From an uncultured Eubacteriales bacterium (GTDB taxonomy: Bacteria; Bacillota; Clostridia; Lachnospirales; Lachnospiraceae): DNA of 48,877 nt. The stretch spans positions 1 through 48,877 of the forward strand of contig CADBUJ010000039.1 of the NCBI GenBank assembly GCA_902797845.1, given 5' to 3'. The first letter of the stretch is position 1. The number at the start of each line of letters is the position of its first letter. Shown here in pieces: positions 16,237 to 25,887 of this stretch. A program made the position numbers and the translations under genes. A model generated the notes under the pieces. The model saw nothing but the letters and a program-made list of their open reading frames with translations. It was not told where the DNA came from and made no database searches.

Positions 16237-18453
16237 ATGTTTGTTTCTGTAATAGTGGATATTTCCCTGGAAAGGGACAGGAATACATTTACATATGCCG
16301 TTACAGAGGAGCTTTTGGAGATGATCTCTATAGGCTCCTGTGTTTTAGTGCCTTTCGGCAAAGGCGGCCGTACCGTAAAGGGATATGTGACTGCTGTTTC
16401 AGAAGAAACAGATATACCTAAAGAGAAGATCAAATATGTTTTGTCAATGGCAGATAAAGATACGGGGGTCACGGGAACCTTGATAAGGCTTGCCGAAAGG
16501 ATAAACAAAAAGTACGGATGCTCCATGGCTCTTGCCATGAAGACGGTGATACCTGTCAGTAGGAAGGTCAAGGAAAAGGAAAGACATTCCTACATACTCG
16601 GCATAAGTGATTATGAGGCATCACTTATGATGACAAAGCTTGCAAGAGATAAAAGGTCGAACGTAAAGCTAAGGGCGCTTAAAGCCATTGCGGAGAATCC
16701 CGGTATCGACAGGAAGATGCTTGGCGATATTTACGGGGTGGGTATATCCAGCATAAAAGCCCTTTTAAATGACGGACTTATAAAAGAAGTTACGGAAAAG
16801 ACATCAAGGGATCCCGTCTTCAGTCTTGAAAAAAAGGATCCGGTGGAGGACCTTACACCTCTTCAGAAAAGTATCGCAAAAAAGATCCTTGATAACAGAG
16901 ACAGGGTACATCTTATTCACGGCGTTACGGGATCTGGTAAAACAGAGATATACATAGCGCTCATCAAGGAAGTGATAAAAGAGGAGCGTCAGGTTATAAT
17001 GCTGGTGCCTGAGATAGCGCTGATAACCCAGATATATTCCAGGCTTTATGCTGTTTTCAGAGGCAGGATCACGGTTATAAACTCCCGAATGTCAGAGGGG
17101 GAAAGATACGATCAGTATCTGAAGATAAAGAATAAAGAGGCGGATATAGTCATAGGCCCGAGGACCGCGCTTTTTATGCCTTTTGAAGATCTGGGACTTA
17201 TCATTATGGATGAGGAGCATTCTCCTTCATATAAAAGCGAGAATGTACCGAGATATGATGCACATATGGCTGCCCTTTTCAGAAAAGAAGAGGAAGGAGC
17301 GACCGTTGTGCTGGGCTCGGCCACTCCGTCAGTGGAAAGCTATTATAAATGCATTACCGGCGAATATATGCTCCATTCCCTTAAAGAGAGAGCAGTGATG
17401 GGCTCAAGCCTTCCCGATGTGGAGATAGTAGACCTAAGGGAAGAATTAAGAACGGGAAACAAAAAGATCTTCAGCAGAAGACTTTCCGAAGAAATAGAAA
17501 AAAGCCTGAAAAAGGGCTCACAGGTAATGCTCTTTTTAAACAGAAGAGGCTTTTCCGGCTGCATATCCTGCAGAAGCTGCGGACATGTTATCAAGTGTCC
17601 TCACTGCGATATATCACTTACGGCCCATAATGACGGGACCATAAAGTGCCACTATTGCGGATATGAGGAAAGACTGCCGGCAAAATGCCCCAAATGCGGC
17701 TCCAAATATATAGGTACCTTCGGAACTGGCACTCAGAAGGTGGAATATCTTATAAAAAAGGAATTCCCGGGTGCTAAGGTCTTAAGACTTGATAAAGATA
17801 CAACCGGCAGAAAAAATTCTCTTGATGAGACCATAGCGGCCTTCAGGGACGGCAGGGGAGACATCCTCATCGGCACACAGATGATAGCCAACGGACACGA
17901 TTTTCCCAATGTAAGCCTTGTGGGCATACTTGCTGCGGATCTTTCCCTGTACAGTAACGACTATATGGCAGAGGAAAGGACCTTTCAGCTTCTGACTCAG
18001 GTGGCCGGCAGAGCCGGGAGAAAGGATTCCAAAGGAAGGGTCATAATCCAGACATACGACCCTTCCAATTATGCGGTGGTAACAGCGGCGGAACAGGATT
18101 ATGAAAGCTTTTTTCAGAAGGAGATATCCTTCAGAAAGGCTCTTAAATACCCTCCTGCAGGACATATGCTGCTCATACTTGTGGAATCGGCTGCAGAAGA
18201 AAAGGCTGAAGAAGCTGCAAAGATGATCTTTTCATCCATAGCATCAAAAAAGATGCCGAATGTTGCGGCTATCGGTCCGTCGCCTGCAAATCTTTCCAGA
18301 GGGAAGGACGTATACAGAAGGACCATATATGTAAAATCTTCGGAAGAAGAGATCCTGGAATCGCTGATGGACGATGTGATATCGAGCTCTTCCAAAGGAC
18401 CTTTCAGGGACATCCACATATCATTTGACACAGACCCTGTTACATCCTATTAA
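16237..18453 (+). CDS. priA: Primosomal protein N' (PriA helicase)
   Basis: PriA restarts stalled replication forks by loading the primosome and unwinding DNA 3' to 5'. The 738 residues include the N-terminal 3'-DNA-binding domain (FVSVIVDISLERDRNTFTYAV), Walker A HGVTGSGKTEIY, the DEEH box (IIMDEEHSPSYKS), ATPSVESYY, a zinc-binding insert with four CxxC pairs (CISCRSCG, CPHC, CHYCG, CPKCG) and the helicase C-terminal motif QVAGRAGR. No ribosome site is obvious before the ATG, which closely follows a strong terminator. Confidence 0.95.
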   Translation: MFVSVIVDISLERDRNTFTYAVTEELLEMISIGSCVLVPFGKGGRTVKGYVTAVSEETDIPKEKIKYVLSMADKDTGVTGTLIRLAERINKKYGCSMALAMKTVIPVSRKVKEKERHSYILGISDYEASLMMTKLARDKRSNVKLRALKAIAENPGIDRKMLGDIYGVGISSIKALLNDGLIKEVTEKTSRDPVFSLEKKDPVEDLTPLQKSIAKKILDNRDRVHLIHGVTGSGKTEIYIALIKEVIKEERQVIMLVPEIALITQIYSRLYAVFRGRITVINSRMSEGERYDQYLKIKNKEADIVIGPRTALFMPFEDLGLIIMDEEHSPSYKSENVPRYDAHMAALFRKEEEGATVVLGSATPSVESYYKCITGEYMLHSLKERAVMGSSLPDVEIVDLREELRTGNKKIFSRRLSEEIEKSLKKGSQVMLFLNRRGFSGCISCRSCGHVIKCPHCDISLTAHNDGTIKCHYCGYEERLPAKCPKCGSKYIGTFGTGTQKVEYLIKKEFPGAKVLRLDKDTTGRKNSLDETIAAFRDGRGDILIGTQMIANGHDFPNVSLVGILAADLSLYSNDYMAEERTFQLLTQVAGRAGRKDSKGRVIIQTYDPSNYAVVTAAEQDYESFFQKEISFRKALKYPPAGHMLLILVESAAEEKAEEAAKMIFSSIASKKMPNVAAIGPSPANLSRGKDVYRRTIYVKSSEEEILESLMDDVISSSSKGPFRDIHISFDTDPVTSY

Positions 18454-18528
18454 TACATAAAAACTACATATTTTTCTTATATAATGATCTATAATATATA
18501 CGAACAGTAATGACTGAAAGGATAAATA

Positions 18529-19011
18529 ATGGCAATAAGGACACTGAGGATAGAAGGTGATCCTATCCTCAATAAAACAACAAAAGAAGTAAAGGAGATC
18601 ACACCCAGGATACTGGAACTGATAGAGGACATGGCTGATACCATGTATGAAAATCAGGGTGTAGGGATCGCAGCACCCCAGGTAGGGGTATTAAGGCAGT
18701 TATTTCTTGTGGATATCGGAGAAGGTCTTAAGGTATTTATAAATCCCGTAATGGAAGAGACGGAAGGCGAGCAGACCGGTGATGAGGGCTGTCTTTCCCT
18801 TCCCGGAAAAGTCGGGACGGTAAAGAGACCCCAAAAGATAAAGATCAAGGCATTTGATATAAACATGGAGCCTTTTGAAACAGAGGCGGAAGACTTTTTT
18901 GCGAGAGCGATCTGCCACGAATATGATCATCTTCAGGGAATCCTGTATTCCAGCAAGGCAGAAGGCGGAGTAAGAGATATTCCTTACGAGGATGAAGAAG
19001 AGGAAGAATGA
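18529..19011 (+). CDS. def: Peptide deformylase
   Basis: This metallo-enzyme removes the formyl group from new proteins. The 160 residues have all three motifs: GVGIAAPQVG, DEGCLSLPG (metal-binding Cys) and CHEYDHLQG (metal-binding His pair with Glu). The C-terminus ends in an acidic EDEEEEE run. The ATG follows AAAGGATAAAT. Two TATAAT sequences lie upstream (18480-18485 and 18490-18495) but neither has a good -35, so a promoter here is likely yet not placed. The stop overlaps the fmt start (ATGA). Confidence 0.96.
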   Translation: MAIRTLRIEGDPILNKTTKEVKEITPRILELIEDMADTMYENQGVGIAAPQVGVLRQLFLVDIGEGLKVFINPVMEETEGEQTGDEGCLSLPGKVGTVKRPQKIKIKAFDINMEPFETEAEDFFARAICHEYDHLQGILYSSKAEGGVRDIPYEDEEEEE

Positions 19012-19973
19012 CAGATAATAAAATAAACAAGATAATATATATGGGGACACCTGATTTTGCAGTCCCCGGCCTTAAGGAGCTTTTAAAGGCAGGTTATAAT
19101 GTTTCACTGGTAGTAACTCAGCCTGATAAGCCAAAGGGGCGCAATAAAAAAATGGCATACCCTCCGGTAAAGGAAGTAGCGCTGGAAGCAGGCATAGAAG
19201 TCCTTCAGCCGGAAAAGGCCTCGGATGAAAGCTTTTTAAAAAGGCTTGAGGATGAAGCTCCGGACCTGATAATAGTAACTGCTTACGGAAAGATATTAAA
19301 GGAAAGACTGCTGAATATCCCCAAATACGGCTGTATAAATGTTCATGCATCACTTTTGCCGAAGTACAGAGGAGCTGCGCCCATCCAATGGTCCATAATC
19401 ATGGGGGATAAGGAAACGGGCATAACGACCATGCAGATGGATGCAGGTCTGGATACGGGAGATATCCTTTTAAAGGAGAGTATCCCCATCGGGAAAGAAG
19501 ACACAGGCGACAGTCTCTCGGAAAAGCTTTCGATCCTGGGAGGAAAGGTGCTCATTGATACCATTAAGCTTTTAGAGAACGGCAGGCTGAAAGGGACTCC
19601 TCAGAAGGGAGACCCGGGCATGTATGCCGCCATGCTTAAAAAAGAAGATGGCTTTATAGATTTTAATGATGATGCAGAAGCCATAGAAAGAAAGATAAGA
19701 GGTCTCTATTCCTGGCCCTGTGCTTATACTTTCCTTAAGGGGAAGATGATAAGGCTTGCAGGATCCCATGTGGAAGAGTCGGAAGATAAAGACATTGCGC
19801 CGGGAACGGTAGCATATGTTACTAAAAAGAAGATAATCGTTAAATGTAAAAGAGGGATGATCGCTATCGACAAGGTTCAGCCTGAAGGCAAAAAAGTGAT
19901 GGATACAGCGGCATTCCTTGCGGGAAATATGATAGAAGCCGGAGATATTTTTCAACAGGAGGATAAAATATGA
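19008..19973 (+). CDS. fmt: Methionyl-tRNA formyltransferase
   Basis: Fmt formylates Met-tRNA(fMet) with 10-formyl-tetrahydrofolate for initiation, the partner reaction to Def. The 321 residues show IIYMGTPDFAVPGL, the tRNA-specific loop KPKGRNKKMAYPPVKEVA, the active-site CINVHASLLPKYRGAAPIQWSI, and the C-terminal OB domain. It overlaps def and the next gene by 4 bases each. Confidence 0.96.
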   Translation: MTDNKINKIIYMGTPDFAVPGLKELLKAGYNVSLVVTQPDKPKGRNKKMAYPPVKEVALEAGIEVLQPEKASDESFLKRLEDEAPDLIIVTAYGKILKERLLNIPKYGCINVHASLLPKYRGAAPIQWSIIMGDKETGITTMQMDAGLDTGDILLKESIPIGKEDTGDSLSEKLSILGGKVLIDTIKLLENGRLKGTPQKGDPGMYAAMLKKEDGFIDFNDDAEAIERKIRGLYSWPCAYTFLKGKMIRLAGSHVEESEDKDIAPGTVAYVTKKKIIVKCKRGMIAIDKVQPEGKKVMDTAAFLAGNMIEAGDIFQQEDKI

Positions 19974-20737
19974 TCTTTAATAATATGATTGCCGGTCTGG
20001 GACTTATGACCACTTATGCAGGAACATATTACGGGGATTACGGAAACAGATATGCTTACAGATTTGATTGGACCATAATCCTTGTACTTATAGGTGTGGC
20101 CATTTCTCTATGGGCATCATTTAATGTAAATTCCGCATTCAGAAAATATGCACAGGTGGCATCACAAAGGGGAATGACCGGTGCCCAGGTGGCTGATCAC
20201 ATACTTCAGAGCAACGGCATAACTAATGTAAAGATATCAGCAGCTGCAGGACAGCTGACGGATCATTTTGATCCCAGGACCAATGTTGTAAATCTGTCTG
20301 AAAGCGTATATGGCCAAAGCTCCATAGCTGCTGTCAGCGTAGCTGCTCACGAATGCGGCCATGCCATACAGCACGCTCAGAATTATGCACCCTTAAAGAT
20401 AAGGACGGCTATAGTGCCGGTGGCAAATATCGGCTCATATATAAGCTGGCCCCTTATAATATTAGGCCTTGTGATGGGAGCAGGCGGAAATATATTCCTT
20501 ACTGCAGGCATCATTCTTTTTTCGGCAGTTGTGCTCTTCCAGATAGTTACCCTTCCGGTGGAATTTGACGCATCAAGAAGAGCCCTTAAAGCTCTGGAGT
20601 CATCCTATATCCTGACAGGCGAAGAGAACAAACATGCAAAAAAGGTCCTGAGAGCAGCAGCACTTACTTATGTTGCCGGTGCGGCAGCAGCCATACTGCA
20701 GCTTTTGAGGATCATCCTGATATCAAGAAGACGATAA
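19970..20737 (+). CDS. Membrane zinc metallopeptidase, YugP type
   Basis: The 255-residue protein has the HExxH zinc motif in AAHECGHAIQHAQNYAP near residue 126, preceded by DHFDPRTNVVNLSESVYGQSSIAAVSV, which is the family's conserved stretch. Hydrophobic segments lie at about residues 35-50 (WTIILVLIGVAISLWASF), 145-190 (two helices) and 220-250, so it should be an integral membrane protein. Its substrate is unknown. The conserved position between fmt and rsmB in Clostridia suggests a housekeeping role. It overlaps fmt by 4 bases and is one base from rsmB. Confidence 0.85.
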   Translation: MIFNNMIAGLGLMTTYAGTYYGDYGNRYAYRFDWTIILVLIGVAISLWASFNVNSAFRKYAQVASQRGMTGAQVADHILQSNGITNVKISAAAGQLTDHFDPRTNVVNLSESVYGQSSIAAVSVAAHECGHAIQHAQNYAPLKIRTAIVPVANIGSYISWPLIILGLVMGAGGNIFLTAGIILFSAVVLFQIVTLPVEFDASRRALKALESSYILTGEENKHAKKVLRAAALTYVAGAAAAILQLLRIILISRRR

Positions 20738-20738
20738 T

Positions 20739-22031
20739 ATGGCGGATCTTAGACAAATATCACTTAATGCCCTTATGGAAATAGACGAGGGCAAGGATAT
20801 GGGAGCCGTAAATACGGCCCTTTTGACAAAGTACGCATATCTGGACAGATCGGAAAGAGCCTTTATAGGAAGGCTTCTTAAAGGAACAATCGAAGACAGG
20901 ATAAAGCTTGATCATATCCTTAGCTTCTTTTCCAAAACACCCGTTAAAAAAATGAGACCGCTCATACGCAATCTGCTGCGTATGAGCGTTTATCAACTTT
21001 ATGAAATGGATTCCGTACCTGAAAGCGCGGCAGTAAATGAAGCAGTAAAACTGGCTAAGAAAAACGGCTTTAAGCAGCTTTCAGGATTTGTTAACGGAGT
21101 ATTGAGAAGTGCCGCAAGAGGCAAAGGAGATGTTATATTTCCCGGAAAAGAGGACCCTTTATCTTATATAAATATCTGCTGCTCACTGCCCTTATGGATG
21201 GGGGAGATGTTTATAAAGGAATACGGAGCGGAAAATGCCATTAAAATGGCCGAATACCGCGGTACGGAAAAGGGACTTTCCCTTAATGTCAATACTCTTA
21301 GAACGGATCCTGACAGTCTGATGGCAGAGCTTTTGAAGGAAGGCCTTACTGTAGAGAAGGGAAGCTTTTTTGACAGGGAATTAAGAGTAAAGGGAGTAAA
21401 CAGAATAAAGGATATGAGCTCTTTTGAGAGAGGAGGATTCTTCATTCAGGATGCATCATCCATGTTTGTTTGCGAACATGCCGGAATAAGGGGAGGCGAC
21501 AAGGTGCTTGATCTTTGCGGAGCACCGGGAGGAAAGAGCATTCATGCGGCAACCCTTTGCGGGAACACGGGAAAAGTCCTTTGCTTTGACAAGGACAGCC
21601 AGAAGATGGAGCGGATAAAGGAAAATATTGAGAGGATGGGCATGGAGCATATCATCAGTTACGGAGTAAATGATGCCCTTATTAAAAGAGATGATCTGAA
21701 TTCAGCCTTTGATGTTGTTCTGGCCGATGTGCCCTGTTCCGGACTGGGAGTTATAGGAAGGAAACCTGATATCAAATACAATGTGACGGAAAATGATATA
21801 GAAGAACTTGTTCCTATTCAGAAAAGGATACTGCAGAATGCCGGTGCATATGTCAGGCCCGGGGGCCGTCTGTGTTACAGCACATGTACCGTTGCACGGG
21901 AGGAGAATAAGGGAAATACAGAAGCCTTTTTAAGGGATAACGACGATTTTGAGATCATATATGAAAAACAGTTGCTTCAGGGAGTAGATGATTGTGACGG
22001 ATTCTACATTTGTGTTTTCAGAAAAAAATGA
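20739..22031 (+). CDS. rsmB: 16S rRNA (cytosine-967-C5) methyltransferase RsmB
   Basis: RsmB methylates C967 of 16S rRNA. The 430 residues combine an N-terminal NusB-like RNA-binding domain (about 1-130; PESAAVNEAVKLAKKNGFKQLSGFVNGVLR) with a SAM domain containing VLDLCGAPGGKS, DVPCSGLGVIGRKPD and the catalytic YSTCTVAREENKGN. The short C-terminus EIIYEKQLLQGVDDCDGFYICVFRKK is typical. rlmN begins inside its last 44 bases. Confidence 0.94.
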   Translation: MADLRQISLNALMEIDEGKDMGAVNTALLTKYAYLDRSERAFIGRLLKGTIEDRIKLDHILSFFSKTPVKKMRPLIRNLLRMSVYQLYEMDSVPESAAVNEAVKLAKKNGFKQLSGFVNGVLRSAARGKGDVIFPGKEDPLSYINICCSLPLWMGEMFIKEYGAENAIKMAEYRGTEKGLSLNVNTLRTDPDSLMAELLKEGLTVEKGSFFDRELRVKGVNRIKDMSSFERGGFFIQDASSMFVCEHAGIRGGDKVLDLCGAPGGKSIHAATLCGNTGKVLCFDKDSQKMERIKENIERMGMEHIISYGVNDALIKRDDLNSAFDVVLADVPCSGLGVIGRKPDIKYNVTENDIEELVPIQKRILQNAGAYVRPGGRLCYSTCTVAREENKGNTEAFLRDNDDFEIIYEKQLLQGVDDCDGFYICVFRKK

Positions 22032-23082
22032 ATATAAGTCCCGGGATATCTGTTCCATGGAACTATCGGAGCTGAAGACATATCTGTCAGAAGAAATGGG
22101 AGAAAAGCCCTTCAGGGGTCAGCAGATATTCCAGTGGATACATAAAAGGCTTGCATCGGATTTTTCCGAAATGGATAATATACCTCTTTCTTTAAGAGAC
22201 AAGCTGAAGGAAGGAAGCAGTATTCCTGAAGTATCGATCATTAAGAAACTGGAATCCAATGACAAAAAGGCTGTCAAATATCTGTTCAGATTCGAAGACG
22301 GCAATGTGATCGAATCGGTGCTTATGAGGTATGATTACGGGAATTCCGTATGCGTATCATCACAGGTGGGATGCAGGATGGGATGCAGCTTTTGCGCTTC
22401 TACCATAGACGGCCTCGTCCGTAATCTCAGCCCTTATGAGATCCTTTCCCAGGTATACGGCATAATAAGGGATACAAAGGAAAGAGTCTCCCATGTGGTA
22501 ATAATGGGCAGCGGAGAGCCTATGGATAATTATGACAATGTTATCAGATTCATTAGGCTGCTTACCCATAAGGAAGGACAGGATATAAGCGCACGGAACA
22601 TTACTTTATCCACATGCGGCGTGGTACCGGGAATGGATGAACTAGGTAAGGAGGGCCTGCCTGTTACCCTGGCGGTCTCTCTTCACGGGCCGGACGATAT
22701 TACAAGAGAGAGGCTTGTGCCCTTGACAAAGAAATACCATGTAAGGGATATAGTTTCAGCCGCAGACAGATATTTTGAAAAAACAGGACGCAGGGTAACA
22801 TACGAATACAGCCTGGTGGACGGTGTAAACGACAGCGACGAATGCTGCATGAAACTTTCGGGTCTTTTAAGGGGAAAAAACTGTCATGTCAATCTTATTT
22901 CCATGAACCCCGTAAAGGAGAGAAAATGGCGTCCCGGCAAGGCTTCCAGGGTCCTGGAATTCAAAAACAAACTTGAAAAAAACGGCATTCATGTTACTAT
23001 AAGAGCTAGTGTGGGCAGAGATATCGATGCCGCATGCGGACAGCTGAGAAAAAGCTATTTGGACGGGAGATCGTCCGAATGA
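21988..23082 (+). CDS. rlmN: Dual-specificity 23S rRNA/tRNA A2 methyltransferase RlmN
   Basis: RlmN is a radical-SAM enzyme methylating A2503 of 23S rRNA and A37 of tRNA. The 364 residues have the iron-sulphur motif CRMGCSFC, IVIMGSGEPMDNYDNV-type GEP segment, TLSTCGVVPGM, LAVSLHGPDD and the second catalytic cysteine near the end (DAACGQL). ATG 21988 overlaps rsmB by 44 bases, with GGGAG just before. An in-frame ATG at 22057 would remove 23 residues and still leave the conserved MELSELKTYL start, so the start is uncertain. Confidence 0.93.
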   Translation: MIVTDSTFVFSEKNEYKSRDICSMELSELKTYLSEEMGEKPFRGQQIFQWIHKRLASDFSEMDNIPLSLRDKLKEGSSIPEVSIIKKLESNDKKAVKYLFRFEDGNVIESVLMRYDYGNSVCVSSQVGCRMGCSFCASTIDGLVRNLSPYEILSQVYGIIRDTKERVSHVVIMGSGEPMDNYDNVIRFIRLLTHKEGQDISARNITLSTCGVVPGMDELGKEGLPVTLAVSLHGPDDITRERLVPLTKKYHVRDIVSAADRYFEKTGRRVTYEYSLVDGVNDSDECCMKLSGLLRGKNCHVNLISMNPVKERKWRPGKASRVLEFKNKLEKNGIHVTIRASVGRDIDAACGQLRKSYLDGRSSE

Positions 23083-23092
23083 AAGGATTTTT

Positions 23093-23827
23093 ATGAAGGC
23101 TTACGGAATAAGCGACACAGGGCAGAGAAGGTCCTGTAATCAGGATTATATGTTTTGCTCCACGGATCCGGTAGGAGTTTTTGCCGATTTCTTTATACTT
23201 GCGGACGGCATGGGCGGTCATAAAGCCGGAGATCTGGCCAGCAAGATGACAGTAGAAAATTACGTGGAATTTGCACGAAACGCTGTATCAGTTTCCCCCA
23301 GGCAGGCCATGGAGGACGGGCTGCAGTATGTAAACCATCTGGTATACGAGAAGGCCATCAGCCACGAGGATTACGAAGGCATGGGAACGACGGTGGTGCT
23401 CTGTACCGTGGAAGGATCCGATTTTCTGATACTGAACGTGGGTGATTCCAGAGCATATGCTGTAGGAAGCGAGATATATCAGATCACAAAGGATCATTCT
23501 TTTGTTGCCGAAATGGTAAGACTCGGAGCAATTACTCCTGAAGAGGCTCTTATCCATCCCGACCGGCATGTGATAACGAGAGCTGTAGGTACTTCGGACG
23601 TGGTAAAGGCAGATATCTTTGAAGGAAGACTGGAGGAAGGAGAAAAAATCCTGCTTTGCTCCGACGGACTTTATAATATGGTGCCTGACAACATCATCAG
23701 GGATACGGTGGATTCCATGGATATGGAAGATGCGGTAAATACTCTTATCAAGTACGCCAACGATTCAGGCGGAAGCGACAACATCACTGTTATGATAATA
23801 GATCCCTGGTTTAAGGAGGATAAGTAA
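23093..23827 (+). CDS. stp: PP2C-type protein serine/threonine phosphatase
   Basis: Stp/PrpC removes phosphate from proteins modified by the neighbouring kinase. The 244 residues carry the metal-binding PP2C motifs: SDTGQRRSCNQD, LADGMGGHKAGDLAS, GMGTTVV, NVGDSRAY, CSDGLYNMV and GGSDNITVMIID. The ATG follows GAAAGGATTTTT. Its stop codon shares one base with the prkC start, and this phosphatase-kinase-rsgA-rpe order is standard in Firmicutes. Confidence 0.94.
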   Translation: MKAYGISDTGQRRSCNQDYMFCSTDPVGVFADFFILADGMGGHKAGDLASKMTVENYVEFARNAVSVSPRQAMEDGLQYVNHLVYEKAISHEDYEGMGTTVVLCTVEGSDFLILNVGDSRAYAVGSEIYQITKDHSFVAEMVRLGAITPEEALIHPDRHVITRAVGTSDVVKADIFEGRLEEGEKILLCSDGLYNMVPDNIIRDTVDSMDMEDAVNTLIKYANDSGGSDNITVMIIDPWFKEDK

Positions 23828-25887
23828 TGCTTACACCCGGAACATATCTGGCTAAAAGATACGAAATAATAGAAAAAATAGGATCCGGCGGAATGGCTGA
23901 TGTATATAAAGCCAAGGATGACAAGCTGGGTCGTTTTGTAGCGGTAAAGATACTTAAGGCTGATTTTGCCAGCGACGAGATATTCGTCAGAAAATTCAAG
24001 GCTGAGGCAAGATCTGCGGCAGGTCTTACAAATCCCAATATCGTCAGTGTTTATGATGTCGGAGATGAGGGCGGAATAAATTACATAGTAATGGAGCTTG
24101 TGGAAGGCATAACCCTTAAGAAGTACATAGCTCTTAAAGGAAAGATTGGAACAAAAGAAGCCCTTAATCTGGCAATACAGATAGCCATGGGAATGGGAGC
24201 AGCCCATGAAAACAAGATAACACACAGGGACATAAAGCCCCAGAACGTTATCATCTCCAAGGACGGAAAGGCAAAGATCACGGATTTCGGTATCGCAAAA
24301 AGAGCCGACTCCGGAACGGTTGATACAAGCAACGCAGGATCGGTGCATTATATTTCTCCCGAACAGGCCAGAGGAGGCTTCTCCGATGCAAGGTCCGATA
24401 TTTATTCCCTTGGTATAACCATGTATGAAATGGTAACGGGAAAGGTGCCTTTTACGGGAGACACAAATGTGGCCGTTGCTCTTGCTCATATCCATAACAA
24501 GATGGATCCTCCAAAGGCTCTTGTGCCTGATCTGCCGGAAAGCTTTAACCGTATAATCGTAAAATGTACGGAGAAAAAGCCGGACTACAGGTATCAGTCC
24601 GCCAAGGATCTTATTGCGGATCTCAGGAAGGTGCTTACGAATCCGGACGGCAAGTATGTGGTGATGGGGGCTCAGGCCGTGGAATCCGGAGCTACTGTCG
24701 TAATGTCCGAAGATGATATAAATGAGCTCAGCCGAAAGAAGGAAGGACGTGCATCATCAACCGAAACAGCAAGAGATGACATGGTCCATACATATATAGA
24801 TCCGGAAGATGATGATGACGATACAGATACGGATACTGATACAGGAATAGGATCCCACAGGAAACTGGAAAGGACCATGGCCATACTGGCTATAATAGGC
24901 TCGGTGGTACTTCTTGCCGTAATCGGTGTGATCATAGCCAATGCCATGGGCATCATCGGCGGAGGAGACAGGGAAACTCTTGCCAGTGAGGAATCGATGA
25001 TTGAGATAGAAGTTCCAAGGTTAGAAGGAATGACCCTCAACGAAGCCAGAAAATGGGCAGATGAGAACGATATCATCCTCGATGTCACATATGAAACATC
25101 AGCAGATGTGGAGAAGGATCATATAATAAGTCAGGATATTAAAGAGGGTGAAAAGCTTGAGCCTGATTCGACCATAAAGATAGTTGTTAGCGAAGGCGAA
25201 GAGACCCAGCCTACAAAGGAAGTTCCTGATGTTTCCGGACGGACCGAGGAGGCTGCAAGGACCATGCTGGAGGAAGCAGGATTTAAGGTCGATGTGGTTG
25301 AAAAATCCTCCGAGGAATACGATAAAGGCACAGTTATGAGGACCAATCCCAGGGCCGGTACGGAATGCAGAGAAGGAGATACTGTAACCTTGTATGTATC
25401 CACCGGTGCTGAGCAGATAACTCTTACATATCAGGTCGGTCAGTCGGCCACTGCTCTTTCTGCTTCTCTTACATCACTTGGGTTTAATGTAGTAACGACT
25501 CAGGACAACAGTGATGAGGTCCCAGAGGGAGGAGTTATAACTGTATATGTAAACGGAGAGGTGGCAGAGAGCGGAACCAAGTTCGACAAAGGGACCAGCG
25601 CTACCATAGTAATAAGCGCGGGGCCTAAGGAAACAGAGCCTCCTACGGAAACTGAAACAGAGGATCCTACAGCGCCTATTCCCAATGTAATAAATTATGA
25701 TGTGGCTACTGCGGAAGAAACTCTTTCGGATTTCGGATTTGGCACCAAGCTGGAATACTCCTGGAATGAAGGCTTCTCGGAAGGCGTGGTCATTATGACT
25801 AAGCCTGCTGTGGGTACCAGAGTTCCCAGAAATTCCGTAATAACCCTTGTGATCAACAAAAAGCCGGAGGAGACAGCTGCTCCATGA
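23827..25887 (+). CDS. prkC: Membrane serine/threonine kinase with PASTA repeats (PrkC type)
   Basis: PrkC-type kinases sense muropeptides or lipid II outside the cell and phosphorylate cytoplasmic proteins. The 686 residues are: kinase domain about 9-270 (GSGGMADVY, VAVK41, HRDIKPQN 133-140, DFG 153-155, GSVHYISPEQ 171-180); a linker with an Asp/Thr run (about 327-340); one membrane helix (about 351-377); four PASTA-like repeats, of which the third (QITLTYQVGQSATALSASL) is degenerate; and a short Pro/Thr-rich segment between repeats 3 and 4. The activation-loop Thr residues (TVDTSNAGS) are present. It overlaps rsgA by 4 bases. Confidence 0.95.
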   Translation: MLTPGTYLAKRYEIIEKIGSGGMADVYKAKDDKLGRFVAVKILKADFASDEIFVRKFKAEARSAAGLTNPNIVSVYDVGDEGGINYIVMELVEGITLKKYIALKGKIGTKEALNLAIQIAMGMGAAHENKITHRDIKPQNVIISKDGKAKITDFGIAKRADSGTVDTSNAGSVHYISPEQARGGFSDARSDIYSLGITMYEMVTGKVPFTGDTNVAVALAHIHNKMDPPKALVPDLPESFNRIIVKCTEKKPDYRYQSAKDLIADLRKVLTNPDGKYVVMGAQAVESGATVVMSEDDINELSRKKEGRASSTETARDDMVHTYIDPEDDDDDTDTDTDTGIGSHRKLERTMAILAIIGSVVLLAVIGVIIANAMGIIGGGDRETLASEESMIEIEVPRLEGMTLNEARKWADENDIILDVTYETSADVEKDHIISQDIKEGEKLEPDSTIKIVVSEGEETQPTKEVPDVSGRTEEAARTMLEEAGFKVDVVEKSSEEYDKGTVMRTNPRAGTECREGDTVTLYVSTGAEQITLTYQVGQSATALSASLTSLGFNVVTTQDNSDEVPEGGVITVYVNGEVAESGTKFDKGTSATIVISAGPKETEPPTETETEDPTAPIPNVINYDVATAEETLSDFGFGTKLEYSWNEGFSEGVVIMTKPAVGTRVPRNSVITLVINKKPEETAAP

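Noticed and set aside
18478..18500. Promoter before def
   Set aside because: Two TATAAT hexamers are present but neither has an acceptable -35 at 16-18 bases, so a position cannot be given.
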